Source: Azospirillum lipoferum (GTDB taxonomy: Bacteria > Pseudomonadota > Alphaproteobacteria > Azospirillales > Azospirillaceae). Taken from it: a stretch of DNA of 64,000 nt. The stretch lies in contig NZ_JALJXJ010000004.1 of NCBI RefSeq assembly GCF_024170005.1, positions 1 through 64,000 on the forward strand, given 5' to 3'. Each line of letters begins with the position of its first letter. The stretch's first letter is position 1. Position numbers and translations under genes: made by a program. Shown piece by piece: positions 45,320 to 53,330 of this stretch. The notes below the pieces were generated by a model. It was not told the DNA's origin, made no database searches, and worked only from the letters and a program-made list of their open reading frames with translations.

Positions 45320-46561
45320 TCAACTCCCGGTCAATGCCGCTCCGGTCGACCGGCCGTGCTGGCCACCCTCCGGGTCGGCGGAATAGTCGGACACATAGTC
45401 CGTGTCCGCGCTGCGCTCCGCCTTGGGGCCGCCCAGCGCCACCACGGCCTTCTCCACCGACAGGGCGAAGAAGCTGGCGTCGGCCAACGCCTGGAAGGGC
45501 CGCCCGTTCAGGCTCAGGCGGCGCCATTCGTCCTCGTCCCCCGCCACCGACAGCATGTAGCGCGCCAGCCCCTCGGGGTTGTCCGGCTCCACGATGTGGC
45601 CGTTCAACCCGCTGCGGATCAGCACGTCGCGCGCCCCGCACTGGTCGGACAGGATGGTCGGAACGCCCATGGCGAGCGCCTCGTTCACCACCAGCCCGAA
45701 CTGCTCCTCCAGCGACGGCAGAAGCAGGCAGAGCGTCGACCCCAGCGTCTCGGCGATCCCCTTCTCCTGAAGGAAGCCGCGGAAGATGATCGACCCGTCC
45801 AGCCCGCGCCGCGTCACCTCGGCCCGCAATTCCGCCTCCAGCGGACCGGACCCGCAGAGGTGCAGCGGGCGGGCGGCCGGACCGGCCAGCCGCCGGTAAA
45901 TGTCGTAGGCTTCGACCGCCCGGAACAAGTTCTTCTTCGGGACGAAGCGCGCGATGATGGTGAAGTGGCGGTCGGCGAAGGGTACTCCCCCAGGGGCCGG
46001 CTCCATACCGGACAGCCGACGGATGCGGTCCAGCGACAGCGTGTCATACCCGATATAGAGTCTGTCCTTCGGCAGTCCCAGCAGGCGGAAGTAATCCACC
46101 GTGCGGTGACTTCCGCCGATCCCGGCCTGATAAGGGGAGTAGAAGACGCTCTTGACCATCTCGCGCCACAGGATGCGCGGCTTGTCGTCGTACTTCGACG
46201 CGTTCATGTTGATGACCTTGCGCCCCATCAGCCGCATGGTCAGGGCTAGCGCGAAGACGTCCGGGTCCTCGTAATGGCAGAGGAAGACATAGCGCGCGTC
46301 GGCGCGCCGGCATTCGCGCAGCAGGGCGCGGTAGACCGCGGCCTTCGACAGGTCGGCCTTCGACTGGCCGGGAAACAGGGTGATCTTGCGGAAATTCTGG
46401 CCCGACCCGGTCGAATCCCAGGCATAGGTGTGCGACTTCGACCCAACCTCCAGCCCGATCACATCATAGACATGGCCCAGCCGGCGGCCGACCGCTTCCA
46501 GCCGGTCCATGTGGTAGGGGCCGAACATCTCCCAACTGAAGACCAGCGCGGGCTTCTTCAT
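45320..46561 (-). CDS. Glycosyltransferase, GT4 family
   Basis: A 413-residue GT-B enzyme with FTIIARFVPKKNLFRAVEAY, HLCGSGPLEAELR and the E-x7-E motif EEQFGLVVNEALAMGVPTILSD. The N-terminal acceptor domain begins VFSWEMFGPYHMDRLEA. Its ATG overlaps the stop of the upstream glycosyltransferase gene (ATGA), which implies translational coupling. The sugar donor and acceptor are unknown. Confidence 0.88.
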   Translation of the reverse strand: MKKPALVFSWEMFGPYHMDRLEAVGRRLGHVYDVIGLEVGSKSHTYAWDSTGSGQNFRKITLFPGQSKADLSKAAVYRALLRECRRADARYVFLCHYEDPDVFALALTMRLMGRKVINMNASKYDDKPRILWREMVKSVFYSPYQAGIGGSHRTVDYFRLLGLPKDRLYIGYDTLSLDRIRRLSGMEPAPGGVPFADRHFTIIARFVPKKNLFRAVEAYDIYRRLAGPAARPLHLCGSGPLEAELRAEVTRRGLDGSIIFRGFLQEKGIAETLGSTLCLLLPSLEEQFGLVVNEALAMGVPTILSDQCGARDVLIRSGLNGHIVEPDNPEGLARYMLSVAGDEDEWRRLSLNGRPFQALADASFFALSVEKAVVALGGPKAERSADTDYVSDYSADPEGGQHGRSTGAALTGS

Positions 46562-47853
46562 GCTGCGTCTCCCAACAGAAGGCGGGCGTAGCGGTCGAGC
46601 GCCACGGCGCGGGTGGCGTTCGCCTCCACCCAGGCCCGGCCGCGGCGGCCCATGGCGGTGGCGCGGGCGGGGTCCGACAGCAGGGATGCCACCGCCTCGG
46701 CCATGGCGCGGGGCTCTTCCGGCGGGGTGCACAGGAAGGCGCCGACCTGCGCCTCCAGCGTGGCGAGCGCCGATCCGGGCAGGCAGGTGCTGACGAAGGG
46801 CCGGCCGGCGGCAAGGATGGTCACAGCCTTGCCGGGCATGGCGAAGGCCGCCCCCTCGGGCCGCTGGGGCACCAGATGGACGTCGCCCTCCGCCATCGCT
46901 TCGTTCAGTTGGTCCTTCGGCGCCAGCGGCTGGAAGATCACGTTGCCCAGCCCCATGGCGCGGGCGCGCGACTTCAGCTCCTCCTCCAGCCCGCCCTGCC
47001 CGCGCAGCTTGATGCGGGCCTGCGGCATCAGCGCCGCCAAGTGACCCGCCATGTCCAGCACCTGCTCCAGCCCCTGCTTGCGGGCGAAGGCGCCGCTGTA
47101 GAGTGCGGTCGGCGGCTGGTCGGGGCGCGGCAGCGGATAGACCGCGTCGGCATCGACATGGGGCGGGATCACGTGGATCGGCCGGGTGACGCCCAGCTCC
47201 TCCAGCACGCCGCGCATCGGCTCCGACAGGACGACGATGGCGTCGGCGCGGTTCAGCGCCGCGCGCTCCATGGCGCGGATCGCCTTGACCGCCGCCTTGC
47301 CGCCCATCCCCAGCGCCCCGGCTAGGCCGGACTGGATGTCGTGGACGATGGCGACGTGGCGGCCGCCCGGTGCCTTGAAGCGGTTGGCGATGGCCACCGA
47401 CAGGATCGACGGGCAGAGCGACAGCACCGCGGCATGCCGCCCGACCCGGCCGCGGGCGCGGGCGGCGGCGAAGCCGGCATGCAGCACGCCCTCATGGATC
47501 AGCCGCGCCTTCATGCCGCCGCCGGCCGGCGGGATGGTGTGCAGACGCTCGATCAGCACCCCGTCCACCGTCCTGCTGTCCTGCGACCCGTCGGCGTAGC
47601 CGTCATAGACCGTGTTGCCGGGATAGTTGGGACGCGCTGTCAGCACCGTGGTCTCGGCCCCGGCCGCCGCGAAGGCGGTGGCGAGGTCGGTCATCATCGG
47701 CGCGCTGCCGGCCGGTTCCGGCCAATAGCTCTGCGCCACGAGCAGCAGTTCTTCCGGCACGGGCACGTCCGCCAGGGACAGCGCGCCCGCTGAAGCCTTG
47801 GAAGCCGGCCGGTCGAAGGCCGGCGGCCGCAGATGGATGGAATCGTCCGGCAT
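46558..47853 (-). CDS. Glycosyltransferase, WcaI/WbuB-like GT4
   Basis: A 431-residue GT-B enzyme. The N-terminal part (LLLVAQSYWPEPAGSAPMMTDLATAF, then ARPNYPG) matches WcaI/WbuB-type fucosyl- or other deoxysugar transferases, and the C-terminal half carries LYSGAFARKQGLEQVLD. About 35 extra residues precede the domain. The gene lies six bases after the GDP-fucose synthase gene, so a GDP-L-fucose donor is plausible. Confidence 0.85.
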   Translation of the reverse strand: MPDDSIHLRPPAFDRPASKASAGALSLADVPVPEELLLVAQSYWPEPAGSAPMMTDLATAFAAAGAETTVLTARPNYPGNTVYDGYADGSQDSRTVDGVLIERLHTIPPAGGGMKARLIHEGVLHAGFAAARARGRVGRHAAVLSLCPSILSVAIANRFKAPGGRHVAIVHDIQSGLAGALGMGGKAAVKAIRAMERAALNRADAIVVLSEPMRGVLEELGVTRPIHVIPPHVDADAVYPLPRPDQPPTALYSGAFARKQGLEQVLDMAGHLAALMPQARIKLRGQGGLEEELKSRARAMGLGNVIFQPLAPKDQLNEAMAEGDVHLVPQRPEGAAFAMPGKAVTILAAGRPFVSTCLPGSALATLEAQVGAFLCTPPEEPRAMAEAVASLLSDPARATAMGRRGRAWVEANATRAVALDRYARLLLGDAA

Positions 47854-47859
47854 CGGGCT

Positions 47860-48825
47860 TTACTCCGCTGCCTGCTTGGGGACTGGGCGGCGCTCCGGAG
47901 CGGCATTCTCCAGGAACCAGTCGTAGGTGCGGCGCAGCCCCTCCTCCAGCGACACCTTCGGGCGCCAGCCGGTGGCGAACAGGCGCGACACGTCCATCAG
48001 CTTGCGCGGGTGGCCGTCGGGTTTGCTCAGGTCGTGGGTCAGCGTGCCGGCATAGCCGACGGTGTCGCGGATCAGTGCCGCGAGGTCGGCGATGGCGATG
48101 TCGTCGCCGGGGCCGACATTGATGATCTCCTCGCTGTCGTAATGGTCCATCAGGTGCAGGCAGGCGTCCGCCATGTCGTCGACATAGAGGAACTCGCGCC
48201 GCGGCTTGCCGGTGCCCCACAGCGTCACCGTCGGGTCGCCCGCCATCCTGGCGTCGTGGAAGCGGCGGATCATGCCCGGCAGGGCGTGCGAAGTCTCCGG
48301 ATCGAAATGGTCGCCGGGGCCGTAGAGATTCGACGGCATGGCGCAGATCGCGTTGAAGCCGTACTGGCGCCGGTAGGCCTGGCACATGGTGATGCCGGCG
48401 ATCTTGGCGACGGCGTAGGGCTTGTTGCTCGGCTCCATCGGGCCGGACAGCAGCGCCTCCTCCTTGATCGGCTGTTCCGCATGCTTCGGGTAGAGACAGG
48501 AGGAGCCGAGGAAGAGGAGCTTCTTCACGCCGGCGCGCCAGGCGGCGTCGATGACGTTGTTCTGGATCAGCAGGTTGTCGCGGATGAAATCGCCGCCGAA
48601 GCGGTCGTTGGCGAGGATGCCGCCCACTTTCGCCGCGGCCAGGATCACCTGATCGATGCCCTCGCGGTCGAAGAAGGCGCGCACCGCCGCCTGATCGGTC
48701 AGGTCGAGCTGCGAGCGGTCGCGGATCACGAGGTCAGTGTGCCCGGCCTCGGTCAGCCGCCGCAGAATGGCGGATCCGACGAGTCCCCGGTGGCCGGCGA
48801 CGAAGATGCGGCTGTTGCGGTCCAT
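47860..48825 (-). CDS. fcl: GDP-L-fucose synthase
   Basis: A 321-residue extended SDR (WcaG/Fcl). The NADP motif is VAGHRGLVGSAI near residue 9, the catalytic triad lies in LGSSCLYPK and YAVAKIAG, and ALPGMIRRFHDA is typical of the family. It epimerises and reduces GDP-4-keto-6-deoxymannose to GDP-fucose. The partner GDP-mannose 4,6-dehydratase gene is not in this window. ATG 48825 has AAGGAGA eight bases upstream. Confidence 0.93.
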   Translation of the reverse strand: MDRNSRIFVAGHRGLVGSAILRRLTEAGHTDLVIRDRSQLDLTDQAAVRAFFDREGIDQVILAAAKVGGILANDRFGGDFIRDNLLIQNNVIDAAWRAGVKKLLFLGSSCLYPKHAEQPIKEEALLSGPMEPSNKPYAVAKIAGITMCQAYRRQYGFNAICAMPSNLYGPGDHFDPETSHALPGMIRRFHDARMAGDPTVTLWGTGKPRREFLYVDDMADACLHLMDHYDSEEIINVGPGDDIAIADLAALIRDTVGYAGTLTHDLSKPDGHPRKLMDVSRLFATGWRPKVSLEEGLRRTYDWFLENAAPERRPVPKQAAE

Positions 48826-48932
48826 GCGGGCCGTCTCCTTGAGATCTTGCGTGCGAACGAATGCCTCATCGGCCGTCATCCCCGCCTCTGCGGGGATGAC
48901 GCATGGGAACGTGACTGCGCGTCACCTCCCCC

Positions 48933-49928
48933 CTACTCCGCCGCCTGCCCCATGCGACCCAGGTCAGCCCGCGCACGCTCGGCGTACCACTCCACCACGC
49001 CCTGCAGGCCGGCGGAGAGCGGGATGCGCGGGGTGAAGCCCAGCGCGGTCAGCTTGGCGATGTCGGGGCTACGGCGGTCGGTGCCGCCAGGGGCGGCCGG
49101 GCCGGGGAGCACCTGGGCCTCGCGGCCGAGGCAGGCGACGGTCTGGCGGGCGAGGTCGGCGATGGTGACCTCCTCCGGGTTGCCGACATGGTAGATGCCG
49201 AGATGCGCGCCCTTGTCGATCACCGTCACGATGCCGTCGATGGCGTCGTCGATATGGACGAAGGCGCGGGTCTGGCGGCCGTCGCCCTGGATCTTGAAGG
49301 GCACCGCCCCGCTCGGGTGGCCGGCGATCGCCTCCACCGCGCGGCGGGAGAATTCCGGCACCACATGTTCCCAGCCCATGTCGGGGCCGTAGACATTGTG
49401 CGGACGGAAGATCGCCACACGGTCGAAGCCGCTGCGGCCCCAGTTGACCGCCAGCAGCTCCGAGATCAGCTTGGAGCCGCCATAGCTGTAGCGGGCGTTC
49501 AGCACGTCCGGCACCACCAGCGGCACGTCCTCCGGTGTCGGCACCATCGGCGGGGTCTGGTAGGCCTCGGAGGAGGAGGCGACGACCAGATCGCCCACCC
49601 CGTCGGCGCGGCAGGCGTCCAGCACGTTCAGCATGCCGCGCACGCCGACGTCCAGCACCACCTCCGGCTTCTCGTAGAAATGCTTGGTCCCGTTGACGGC
49701 GGCCAGATGCAGCACGCCGTCGACGCCGCGCACCGCCTCGCGCACGGCGACCGCGTCGCGGATGTCGCCCTGGACGAACTCCACGTCGTCCAGCACGCCG
49801 GCCAGCCGCCCGGTATGACCGCGCGAGTTGTCGTCCAGCACGCGGACGCGGTGGCCGTCATGGACCAGACGGTGGACCAGGGCGGCGCCGATGAAGCCGC
49901 TGCCGCCGGTGACGAGATAGTGTTTCAT
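48933..49928 (-). CDS. NAD-dependent sugar epimerase/dehydratase
   Basis: A 331-residue extended SDR with GGSGFIGAAL at the N-terminus, the active-site SSSEAYQTPP and Y-x3-K in YSYGGSK. It resembles UDP-glucuronate/UDP-glucose 4-epimerases and dTDP-glucose dehydratase relatives. Since the upstream gene makes a nucleotide uronic acid, epimerisation or decarboxylation of that product is likely. GAGGAA precedes the start. Confidence 0.88.
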   Translation of the reverse strand: MKHYLVTGGSGFIGAALVHRLVHDGHRVRVLDDNSRGHTGRLAGVLDDVEFVQGDIRDAVAVREAVRGVDGVLHLAAVNGTKHFYEKPEVVLDVGVRGMLNVLDACRADGVGDLVVASSSEAYQTPPMVPTPEDVPLVVPDVLNARYSYGGSKLISELLAVNWGRSGFDRVAIFRPHNVYGPDMGWEHVVPEFSRRAVEAIAGHPSGAVPFKIQGDGRQTRAFVHIDDAIDGIVTVIDKGAHLGIYHVGNPEEVTIADLARQTVACLGREAQVLPGPAAPGGTDRRSPDIAKLTALGFTPRIPLSAGLQGVVEWYAERARADLGRMGQAAE

Positions 49929-49986
49929 ATCGGTCAAATTCCTCTTCCCAAACCGCTTGGCCAAAGCCCTTCACGCCCGGATTTCT

Positions 49987-51342
49987 TCAGGCCACATGCG
50001 CGTAACGGGCGGCGCCATGGCTGCCGAGCGCCACGTAGGCGGTGCCGTCCGGCAGGTCGACATCGCGGCTGTTGAAGTTGTTCCAGAAGTCGTAGATCAC
50101 GCCCGGACGATCCATCCGCTGGGCCAGATCGGGCAGCGGCATGGAGGTGAAGACCGGGTGGTTGTTCAGGATCACCGCCAGATTGGCGCCGGACACCGCC
50201 TCGGCCATGTTGGCCGCCGGCTCCAGCCCGAAGGAGCGGATGTCGTCCGGCCGCACCACCGCGTCGAAGCCGCGCAGGCGGGCGGTGGGGAAGCGCTGGC
50301 GCAGTTCCTCCAGCACCGGCTTGGCCATGGTGCCGCGCAGGTCGTCGGTCGCCGGCCGGCCCTTGAAGGCGAGGCCCATCAGGCTGATGGTCGGCGCCTG
50401 CGGGAAGCCTTGCATCGAATTGGCGAGCTTTCCGAGGAAGTCAGCGACCTCGACCGGCTGGCTTTCGTTGACCAGACGGCCGGCGGCGGTGATGGCCATC
50501 TCCACCCCGACCTCGCGCGCCGCCTCGATCAGGATGTGGGGGTCCTTCTCCAGGCAGGGGCCGCCGACCGGACCGGGCAGCGGCAGGTTGGTGCGCGGAT
50601 AGCCAAGCTTGCCGGCACGCGCCACCTCGACCGCCGAGATCTCCATGGCGTTGCACAGCTTGGCGATCTCGTTGGAAAAGGCGAAGGTGACGTCGCGGTA
50701 GGTGTTGTCGACCAGCTTGATCAGCTCCGCCGTCTCCAGGGTGGAGACCTTGACGGTGGTCGGGGTCAGGAAGCCGAAGATCTGCGCCGCACGGGTGGCG
50801 ACGTCCAGGCTCTCCGCCCCGATGATCTGCGGCAGCTGGTTCAGTTCCAGCAGTGCTTGGCCTTCCAGGGTGCGTTCCGGGCAGAAGGCGATGTCGAACT
50901 GCTTGCCGGTGGCGCGCAGGATCGGCGCCACGATGTTGCGGGTGGTGCCCAGCTTCACGGTGGAGCGCAGGATGACCAAGTCGCCGTCATGCAGGCTGGC
51001 GGCGACCTGACGGGTCGCCGCCTCGATCATGTCGGTGCGGACCCGGCCGTTCTTGCTCAGCGGCGTGCCGACCGTGATGATGAAGACGCTGGCCTTGCCG
51101 CAATCCTCCTGATTGCGGCTGAAGGTGAGCCGTCCGCGCGCGATGACGTGGCGCAGCTTCTCCGTCAGGCCCGGCTCGTGGAAGTGCGGGTTGCCCTGGG
51201 CGAGCTTGTCGAGCACGTCCTGCCGCACCTCGACCCCATGCACCTGGAAGCCGGCGTCCGCCATCGCCACCGCCAGCGTCAGGCCGACATAGCCGAGCCC
51301 GAGGACGCAGACGTTACGATCGGAAAAAGTCTTGGGAAGCAT
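49987..51342 (-). CDS. UDP-sugar 6-dehydrogenase (UDP-glucose/ManNAc dehydrogenase family)
   Basis: A 451-residue nucleotide-sugar dehydrogenase. The NAD motif VLGLGYVGLTLA is near residue 13, and the catalytic Cys lies in GGPCLEKDPHIL. The family loop FCPERTLEGQAL places it nearer the WecC/TviB branch (UDP-HexNAc dehydrogenase) than to UDP-glucose dehydrogenase. It supplies an acidic sugar for the exopolysaccharide. ATG 51342 has GGAG five bases upstream and is preceded by a 406-base regulatory gap. Confidence 0.88.
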   Translation of the reverse strand: MLPKTFSDRNVCVLGLGYVGLTLAVAMADAGFQVHGVEVRQDVLDKLAQGNPHFHEPGLTEKLRHVIARGRLTFSRNQEDCGKASVFIITVGTPLSKNGRVRTDMIEAATRQVAASLHDGDLVILRSTVKLGTTRNIVAPILRATGKQFDIAFCPERTLEGQALLELNQLPQIIGAESLDVATRAAQIFGFLTPTTVKVSTLETAELIKLVDNTYRDVTFAFSNEIAKLCNAMEISAVEVARAGKLGYPRTNLPLPGPVGGPCLEKDPHILIEAAREVGVEMAITAAGRLVNESQPVEVADFLGKLANSMQGFPQAPTISLMGLAFKGRPATDDLRGTMAKPVLEELRQRFPTARLRGFDAVVRPDDIRSFGLEPAANMAEAVSGANLAVILNNHPVFTSMPLPDLAQRMDRPGVIYDFWNNFNSRDVDLPDGTAYVALGSHGAARYAHVA

Positions 51343-51748
51343 CGTCGCTCCTGCCGTTTGCTGAGGCCCCGCCACCGGTGGCGGGCTGCCGAGAGTTTGG
51401 AGACGCCCCGCGTGTCATGCCCTGTTGCCAAGCATGCAGACGGAGAAACCTCGAAATTCGAAATTGTTTTCTTATTGTGACTTCGCCGTGACGATGAAGT
51501 ACCTCGTTACCGGCGTTGTGCAGCGCGAAGTGTTCCAGAAATCACCGTCCGATGAAAAGACTATGATTGCCGCTCTCCACCGTATTAATGGTACTAACCC
51601 CCGTCGCGGCTAAATGAATGCTTGGAGGCACCAACAGAGACGTTCGAAAGTGGTGCAATAGGCGCATTCTGTTCCGGCTGCCGGTGTCTATCTACCCGGC
51701 CTTGCAGAATTGAGGGTTGAACCATCCATCCGGCCACGTCCCGCCCCC
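51343..51748. promoter_or_regulatory. Intergenic region with TTAAT.GGTACTAAC and ATGAATG motifs
   Basis: This 406-base gap contains AT-rich DNA (GAAATTCGAAATTG near 51450), TTAATGGTACTAAC at 51585-51598 and ATGAATG at 51614-51620. The same two elements in the same order occur before the beta-helix gene at 40957-40997. It probably contains the promoter of the downstream dehydrogenase operon. No gene is seen. Confidence 0.5.
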
Positions 51749-53212
51749 TCAGGCTGTGGCGCTGGTCAGCCGGCGCAACCTTTTCAGGTGGACCAATCCC
51801 GTCAGCACCGCCACCGCCCCATAGACCGCGACCATCGCCACGCTGCCGGCGACGAAATGCACCAGTGCCGGCATGCGGTCGAACAGCGGAGCGGCGACGC
51901 GGTCGAGCGCGAATGCGGCGGCGATCGCCGCACCGGCGCACAGCAGAGCCCGTGCGGCGATCCCGCCATACAACTCTCCGACCGCCTGCCGGTGGATCCA
52001 GGCGATCGCGACGGTGGCGGCCAGCTCCGCGGTGAAGGTCGCCATTGCGGCACCCTCGATGCCGTAGCGGGGGATCCACCAGATGTTCAGCAGGGCGTTC
52101 AGCGCGCCGCCCGACAGCATAGCGACCATGTAGCCGGTCTGCCGGTGCCAGACGAGCAGCGGATTGCCCAGGATCATGTTGGCGTAGACCACCGCCGAGG
52201 CCAGCATCAGCAGGCGCAGCGCCAGCGTCGCCGGGGCGTAGGCATCGCCGAACAGCGTGCCGAGGATGGACGGCGCCAGGGCGAAGCCGCCGGCGATGAC
52301 CAGCCCGCCGACCGCCAGCATGACGGAGGCATAGGCCCGCATCCGGTCGCGCATCGGCCCAAGCTCGCCATAGGCGGCTGCCAGCTGCGGCAGGAAGGCG
52401 TTCATCACGATGTTGCCGACCAGATTGGCCAGCGTCTGGATCTTCACCGCCGCGCTGTACCAGCCGACCTCGGTGTGCGGAGCCAGGAAACCCAGCATCA
52501 CCACGTCGAGATGGGTGAAGATCGCCCAGGCGAAGACGCCGACCGCCATCGGCGTCGCCGCCGTCAGGATCTCCCGCCACACCTTCAGGTCGACCCTGGG
52601 GCGCAGGTGGCCGAAGTCGCGGCGGAAGCGGCCAATCATCACCAGCGCGTTGACGGTGATGGAACCGCCGGTGATGGCGGCCGCGGTGATGGCGTCCTCA
52701 GGCCCACGCACCAGCAGGAAGACGAGAAGCATCGAGCCGATGGAGGTGCCGATCTCGCGCGTGGCGATCACCCCCATCTTCTCGGTCGCTTGGTAAACAA
52801 AGTCGAGCACCAGGGCGTTCCCCAGCAGCTGGACCGCCTGCACCAGAAGAACCGCCTTCACCTCCATTGGCTTATCCAGCGAGAGGACGAAGGCGGCATA
52901 GAGGGCGCCGACCACCAGGGCCAGCACGGTACGCAGGGTCAGCACATGCTCCGACAACTCGGCCGCCCGATCGCGGTGGTCCTCCTGCTCGCGATTGCGG
53001 GCGATTTCACGGATGGCGTAGGTGGACAGCCCCATGTTCACGAACAGCGCAGCATAGGCCATCAGCGAGGTGCCGAAGCCCAGCACGCCGAAACTGTCCG
53101 GTCCCAGAACCCGCGCGGTCCAGGCGGCGGTGACCAGCCCGCTCGCCATCGTCGCCGCTTTCGCGGCGGCAAGGGCACGGATGTTCCGGAAGATGCGGTG
53201 TCCAGCCGACAT
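51749..53212 (-). CDS. Polysaccharide flippase, Wzx/PST type
   Basis: A 487-residue inner-membrane protein with about fourteen hydrophobic segments. The conserved N-terminal region (AKAATMASGLVTAAWTARVLGPDSFGVLGF) is that of MOP-superfamily O-unit flippases. It would move the lipid-linked repeat unit to the periplasm. It is 118 bases downstream of the wzc-like gene, beyond a hairpin. Confidence 0.9.
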   Translation of the reverse strand: MSAGHRIFRNIRALAAAKAATMASGLVTAAWTARVLGPDSFGVLGFGTSLMAYAALFVNMGLSTYAIREIARNREQEDHRDRAAELSEHVLTLRTVLALVVGALYAAFVLSLDKPMEVKAVLLVQAVQLLGNALVLDFVYQATEKMGVIATREIGTSIGSMLLVFLLVRGPEDAITAAAITGGSITVNALVMIGRFRRDFGHLRPRVDLKVWREILTAATPMAVGVFAWAIFTHLDVVMLGFLAPHTEVGWYSAAVKIQTLANLVGNIVMNAFLPQLAAAYGELGPMRDRMRAYASVMLAVGGLVIAGGFALAPSILGTLFGDAYAPATLALRLLMLASAVVYANMILGNPLLVWHRQTGYMVAMLSGGALNALLNIWWIPRYGIEGAAMATFTAELAATVAIAWIHRQAVGELYGGIAARALLCAGAAIAAAFALDRVAAPLFDRMPALVHFVAGSVAMVAVYGAVAVLTGLVHLKRLRRLTSATA

Positions 53213-53254
53213 TCATGGGCTCTTCGGTGGTTGAAAACATCGTGACGCGCAGTG

Positions 53255-53315
53255 AAAAGCCCTTCTCCCGCCTCGGCCGGCCAATCGGACCGGCCTCCGG
53301 CCAGCCGAGAGCGGG
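53255..53315 (-). terminator. Hairpin after the wzc-like gene
   Basis: CCCGC-CTCGGC (53267-53277) pairs with GCCGAG-A-GCGGG (53304-53315) with a one-base bulge. On the minus strand it is followed by AGAAGGGCTTTT. It could partly uncouple kinase and flippase expression. Confidence 0.6.
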
Positions 53316-53330
53316 AAAGGGGGATTGTCC

